Below, piece by piece: positions 60,612 through 64,000 of a stretch of 64,000 nt of DNA. The position numbers and the translations under genes are program-made. This DNA is from Lumbricus rubellus (lineage: Eukaryota > Annelida > Clitellata > Crassiclitellata > Lumbricidae), in assembly GCA_945859605.1 (NCBI GenBank), contig OX243827.1, positions 1,599,295 through 1,663,294 on the forward strand, in the 5' to 3' direction. The notes beneath the pieces were generated by a model. That model ran no database searches. It had not been told where the DNA came from and was given only the letters and a program-made list of their open reading frames with translations. The stretch's first letter is position 1. Every line of letters starts with the position of its first letter.

Positions 60612-61190
60612 TATGTCAGAAATCATTTACTCACGGATGTAATCTGAAAGTACACAGGAGAACCCATACTGCAGAGGGGCCATGCATGTTTCAGTTGTGT
60701 CAGAAATCACTTTCAAATCAAAAGGAATGCAGAAAAACTCATACAAATGAGATGCAACAAACTTGCAGTAAATCTTATTATGTGGACAGTTCTTCAACTA
60801 AGCAGATTGAACTCCACAAGGAAATAATGTCCGCGGATGATAAATTGCAAAAGGAATCAATTGCTAATCTATATGTTCCATTCTTTAGATTAAACATTGC
60901 TGATGCTTCTGATAAAAGATTTGAACGTATGCCAAGAAAAAAGCCTCATGACTGCAATGAAATGGCAAGTACTCTTCCAAGAAGTCGTAATAATGAATGT
61001 CTTTTCATTAACAAAACAGAATCAACAGAGACTGCAACACCGGTGGTGGAAAAACCGTTTGGATGTGGTATATGCAGTGAAATGTTTGAACTCGAAAAGG
61101 AATTTCTACAGCATTGTTCTATCCATCGCTTTTCTCCACCTTTTGATTATTTATTGACCTTTTTGATTTGTAATTCCCATAAATAGGCCT
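60612..61190 (+). pseudogene. C2H2 zinc-finger gene, 3' part (ZNF5)
   Basis: Resumes inside a finger (LCQKSFTHGCNLKVHRRTH), one degenerate finger (CMFQLCQKSLSNQKE, lacking proper spacing), linker with SSTKQIELH and PRSRNNECLF, then the family module FGCGICSEMFELEKEFLQHC and HRFSPP. The final codons are shifted (FDYLLTFLI instead of DELF...), a frameshift at the very end. Together with the stop and LINE, the gene is clearly inactive. Confidence 0.88.
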
Positions 61191-61737
61191 ATAATAGTTG
61201 AATTCTGATTAAAGACGGAGACACTTACTCGTGATTTTATGTAAATGATATGTGCTATTACAAACAGACATTTTGACTAAGCATGTATGCATTGTATTGC
61301 AATAGAAATATTATTCGGTCATCAGATTATCCGCTTATGTTGCGTATTCACAGTGTCTTTATAAGTACTGGTAGGCTACTTCGTGTCTAAGCAGCCAAAA
61401 GACTTGCATTCATTGGGACTTCAAATGACTGAATATCGTGGCCACTGAAAATATTCTAGGTTAGAATTGATTTGTTTGAAAACTGCATGGTTACGTTGCC
61501 AATCTAACTACACAGACTAGATGAACAGAGCAGTTTGCTGTGCATGAATTCTCTTGTCTAGCGTAGAGTGTATATAGCGACGTGTAGCGTGCTGTTCATA
61601 TCATAATTTTATTTGCCATTTTTAGTTTATTGAATAACACCGTAGTATGTTTGTTAAACCAACTTATGTTAAGCACAGTTTATTGAATAGCATTGTTTGT
61701 TTGTTAAATCAATTTATGTTAAGCGCAGTTTGTTGAA
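61191..61737. other. 3' flank of ZNF5
   Basis: No gene. TAGGCCTA near 61185 and a short tandem phrase (GTTTATTGAATA, TTTGTTAAAxCAA) repeated at about 61624-61735. Confidence 0.45.
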
Positions 61738-61804
61738 GTGTCACGTCAACTGGTTCCACGACAACTGGTTCAACGACAATTCGGACAATTCGTTCACCGA
61801 CAAC
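61738..61804. mobile_element. Solo left end of a foldback element
   Basis: GGTTCCACGACAACTGGTTC and three decayed 15-mers (CAACGACAATTCGG, CAATTCGTTCACC, GACAACTG) without inner arms or right end. Confidence 0.65.
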
Positions 61805-62340
61805 TGCCGGGGTACGACCAACAAAAACCTGGGTAGAACATAGATTGCGTATGCTTATGCGGTACCTAATCCTCCGAAAAGCGGTCATAATTATGTTCAA
61901 AACGAGTGTAGAAAACCCCCCCTCCCACAACAACCACCCCGGACGAACCCCTCAGGTTAGGACAAAACTTTCCCCGATAGAACATTATTGAAATAAGTGG
62001 CATTTCTCAGAAGGGTCGAAATTGTTGCAGGAATTGAACCGATTCATCGCCGATAATTAAGAAGAAGAAAAGCACTTTTCTTCTACAAGTGGTCCAGGAA
62101 AAGAAGAAAGATTACACTCGGCAGACAAATTTCAACCCCTCTCAGTTGAGTCTTGCAATCATCATTCTCGGTCCATTTCTCCGGTGAAAGTGTAAGAAAT
62201 GTATCACTAACCTTCAGGCATGATGGACGTGTTCTCTGTGTTCAAAACTTACCCAGGCGATAGCGTATTTCCCCACTCACTTAACAAAGAAGTCAGCTGC
62301 TGAGACAGTGCTTGCAGTTTTTATAGAGTCCCGTGTTCAT
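61805..62340. other. Non-coding interval with CCCCGGACGA-type repeat
   Basis: ACCCCGGACGAACCCCTCAG and TAGGACAAAACTTTCCCCG resemble the 39040-39154 and 17340-17465 repeats. No gene. Confidence 0.45.
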
Positions 62341-63170
62341 TCATTCATTAACTCATTATGACATTTATATAGCGCTCATTCGAGTAAAAAACTACTCAGA
62401 GGCGCTCACGTCATCAGTTTTAGGCTTATTAAGGAACGATCCTGGTAGAGTCCCAGAGTGTAGGTGTAGCTAAAAAAAGGGTCATTCCAGACCACTGGAC
62501 CAGCCACAGAAAAGGCTCGATTCTTCATGGTAGAAGTACAAGCAAAAGGAACTAAGAAGACTCCCTTATCATCAGAGCGTAGCTGACGACGTCCTTGGAT
62601 ACCCAATGTATGGCTACGTAGCTCTAGGAGGTAAATTGGTGTGAGGCCCTGATAACATCGCCATGCCAATGCAGCTACCCTGAACTCAATACGCTGTCGA
62701 ATAAGGAGCCAGTGAAATACCTCAACTTTCTCAAGCATGTAGCTTGAGACATGACCATGTTTAGGGATTTGACCAATTAGGCGCGCATCAGGGTTCCACA
62801 ACAACTGGTCTACAGACAACTCGTCTAACGACAAGTGGTCTCCAGACAAATCGTGTAACGATAACTGGTCTACAGACAACTCGTACATCCAGCTTCCATT
62901 TCTTTAGCGTTTTTCCATTAATTCACCTATTTCATATAAAAAATACGTTTATCCAACTTCCATTTCTGATTGTATTTTTCATTAATTCATCTTCTATTTC
63001 TCATGCGTTATTTCCGTGCACAAGTTGTCTGGAGACCACTTGTCGTTAGACGAGTTGTCTGTAGACCAGTTGTCGTGACTGATACCGCGCAACACAAGTC
63101 GAGGATGGGAGGCCAAAGTAGAGTGGAGAGCAATAGTCGATGCGAGATATAACGAAGGGATGCACTAAAG
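62341..63170 (-). pseudogene. L2/CR1-like LINE remnant, split by a foldback element
   Basis: On the minus strand: 3' tail (GAGCGCCTCTGAGTAG ... GCGCTATATAAATGTCA at 62341-62410), then ORF2 C-terminal pieces (RQRIEFRVAALAWRCYQGLT, KNRAFSVAGPVVWND, ARLIGQIPKHGHVSSYML). The sequence is interrupted at 62792 and resumes at about 63087 (TTGTGTTGCG... read on -), matching 28500-28615 of the other family member. Short and degenerate. Confidence 0.85.
62792..63086. mobile_element. Foldback element E7 inserted in a LINE
   Basis: GGTTCCACAACAACTGGTCT with five 15-mers to about 62886, a short inner module (ATCCAGCTTCCATTTCTTTA), and inverted 15-mers ending CAGTTGTCGTGACTGATACC. The LINE copy at 28430-28620 supplies the uninterrupted sequence (GCGCGCAGCAGAGCGCAACA). 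A clean target duplication is not evident. Confidence 0.82.
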
Positions 63171-63677
63171 TGGTATTGAAGTCATAAAACAATTTAAGCA
63201 ACCCACATTCATGCACTGGACGATGTTTTTACACATGTAGAATTTTCAAACCTCCTGAAAATTTACATTCCAATCTGAATCATTGTTCAAAGTATCACAT
63301 ATTAATATTTTATCAAATTACAGTAATATTTTATTTATCTGGAAATAAAATATAATTGTATGGTAATACATTCTTGAAAAGAATTAACATCTGATTATCA
63401 ACATAGGATAAATGAGCACCGTCTTCGAATTTAAAATAGTAGCTGATTTTTTTTGTCTCAATACTTTGATAGGTCTAATAAACTCAGAGGAAGCCTTTTT
63501 CTAGCTTTAACTTTTTAATGATGTACAATATATGGATCACAATAATAAAGTAAGAATGCATGTTTGCATTGGCACAGTAATAGTAAGTAATAGCACATTT
63601 CATATAAATAAAATCACGACAAAGTGAGTCCGCTGTTACTCAATCTCCATCTACAGATAATTAATGATTGTTACAAA
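63171..63677. other. Non-coding interval
   Basis: AT-rich 3' flank of ZNF6. The last part (TGATTTGTAACAATCATTAA on the minus strand) resembles the 3' ends of the other ZNF genes. Confidence 0.45.
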
Positions 63678-64000
63678 TCAGCATTTAGGTTTATTTATAA
63701 ACAATTCGTCAGGTGGAGAAAAGCGATGACAAGAGCAATGCTCCAGAAATTCCTTCTCAATTTCAAACATTTCATCGCATATGCCACATCCAAACGACCT
63801 TTCCACAAATGGCTTTGAATCATCGTCTGGTTTAATTTCGTTAACGAAAAGACATTCACCGATACCACTTCTCGGAAGCGTTCTTGTCATTTCCTTGCAG
63901 TCACGAGACGCTTTTCGTGGCAGACTTTCAAATTGTTTATCAATAGCGTTGCTTAATCTATTGGATGGAACAGATAGATAAGTATTTGATTCCTTTTCCA
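63678..64000 (-). CDS. C2H2 zinc-finger gene, C-terminal part, continues past the window (ZNF6)
   Basis: The frame is open from 63678 to the window edge (first in-window codon near 63998). It shows only the linker (NAIDKQFESLPRKASRDCKE, PRSGIGECLFVNE) and the family's C-terminal finger FGCGICDEMFEIEKEFLEHC and HRFSPPDELF. The linker is closest to those of ZNF1 and ZNF5. The finger array must lie beyond position 64000. The in-window ATG at 63890 is internal, not the start. Confidence 0.85.
   Translation of the reverse strand, partial: EKESNTYLSVPSNRLSNAIDKQFESLPRKASRDCKEMTRTLPRSGIGECLFVNEIKPDDDSKPFVERSFGCGICDEMFEIEKEFLEHCSCHRFSPPDELFINKPKC

Overview
This window looks like nuclear DNA of a marine invertebrate, most likely an echinoderm or a near relative. 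Coding DNA is sparse and intron-poor in what is visible. Almost everything between genes is nested transposable elements. The commonest of these resemble the sea-urchin 'TU' foldback transposons, which (from memory) carry inverted ends built from tandem 15-bp units. No bacterial features, CRISPR array, rRNA or genuine tRNA gene is seen.

Genes. The window carries a cluster of related C2H2 zinc-finger (ZNF) genes: 22883-23683 (-, 5'-truncated), 32916-35036 (+, 20 fingers), 41003-43609 (+, 26 fingers), 46439-47848 (+, 11 good fingers), 57813-61190 (+, broken by a stop codon and a LINE) and 63678-64000 (-, running off the window). All share GEKPYKC-type linkers, a roughly 100-residue low-similarity linker and a distinctive C-terminal finger module (FGCGICxxMF...EFLxHCxxHRxSPPxEL). 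The + strand copies also share about 1 kb of upstream DNA, so the cluster grew by segmental duplication. The only other convincing ORF is an unrecognised 178-codon reading frame at 12392-12928 (-).

A 4.5-kb piece of a Polinton/adintovirus-type element (23684-28200, -) carries a frameshifted protein-primed PolB, a double zinc-ribbon protein and a truncated adenain-like protease. It ends directly on the truncated ZNF gene.

Layout. 1-9200: minisatellites, a mariner-like element (1400-2611), a palindromic MITE and a CRE-motif minisatellite. 9300-11400: a perfect 78-bp palindrome, then a LINE tail holding a foldback element that itself holds a piggyBac-like MITE. 13120-17825: a nest of foldback elements at least three levels deep. 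17986-22100: SINE, second mariner, foldback remnant. 22883-29510: ZNF, Polinton and LINE fragments. 29555-31558: foldback elements. 31730-48500: ZNF genes with foldback insertions between them. 48900-57600: foldback elements, two unusual TIR elements, MITEs and LINE remnants. 57800-64000: disrupted ZNF, LINE remnants, last ZNF.

Sixteen foldback-type elements could be delimited, and fourteen of them have a readable 8-9 bp target duplication or close to one. A separate signal is the excess of TAGGC(C)TA. In at least four places comparison with a homologous copy or a transposase reading frame shows GGC, GGCC or GGCCC plus a duplicated TA inserted at a TA, as expected of excision footprints or micro-insertions at TA targets.
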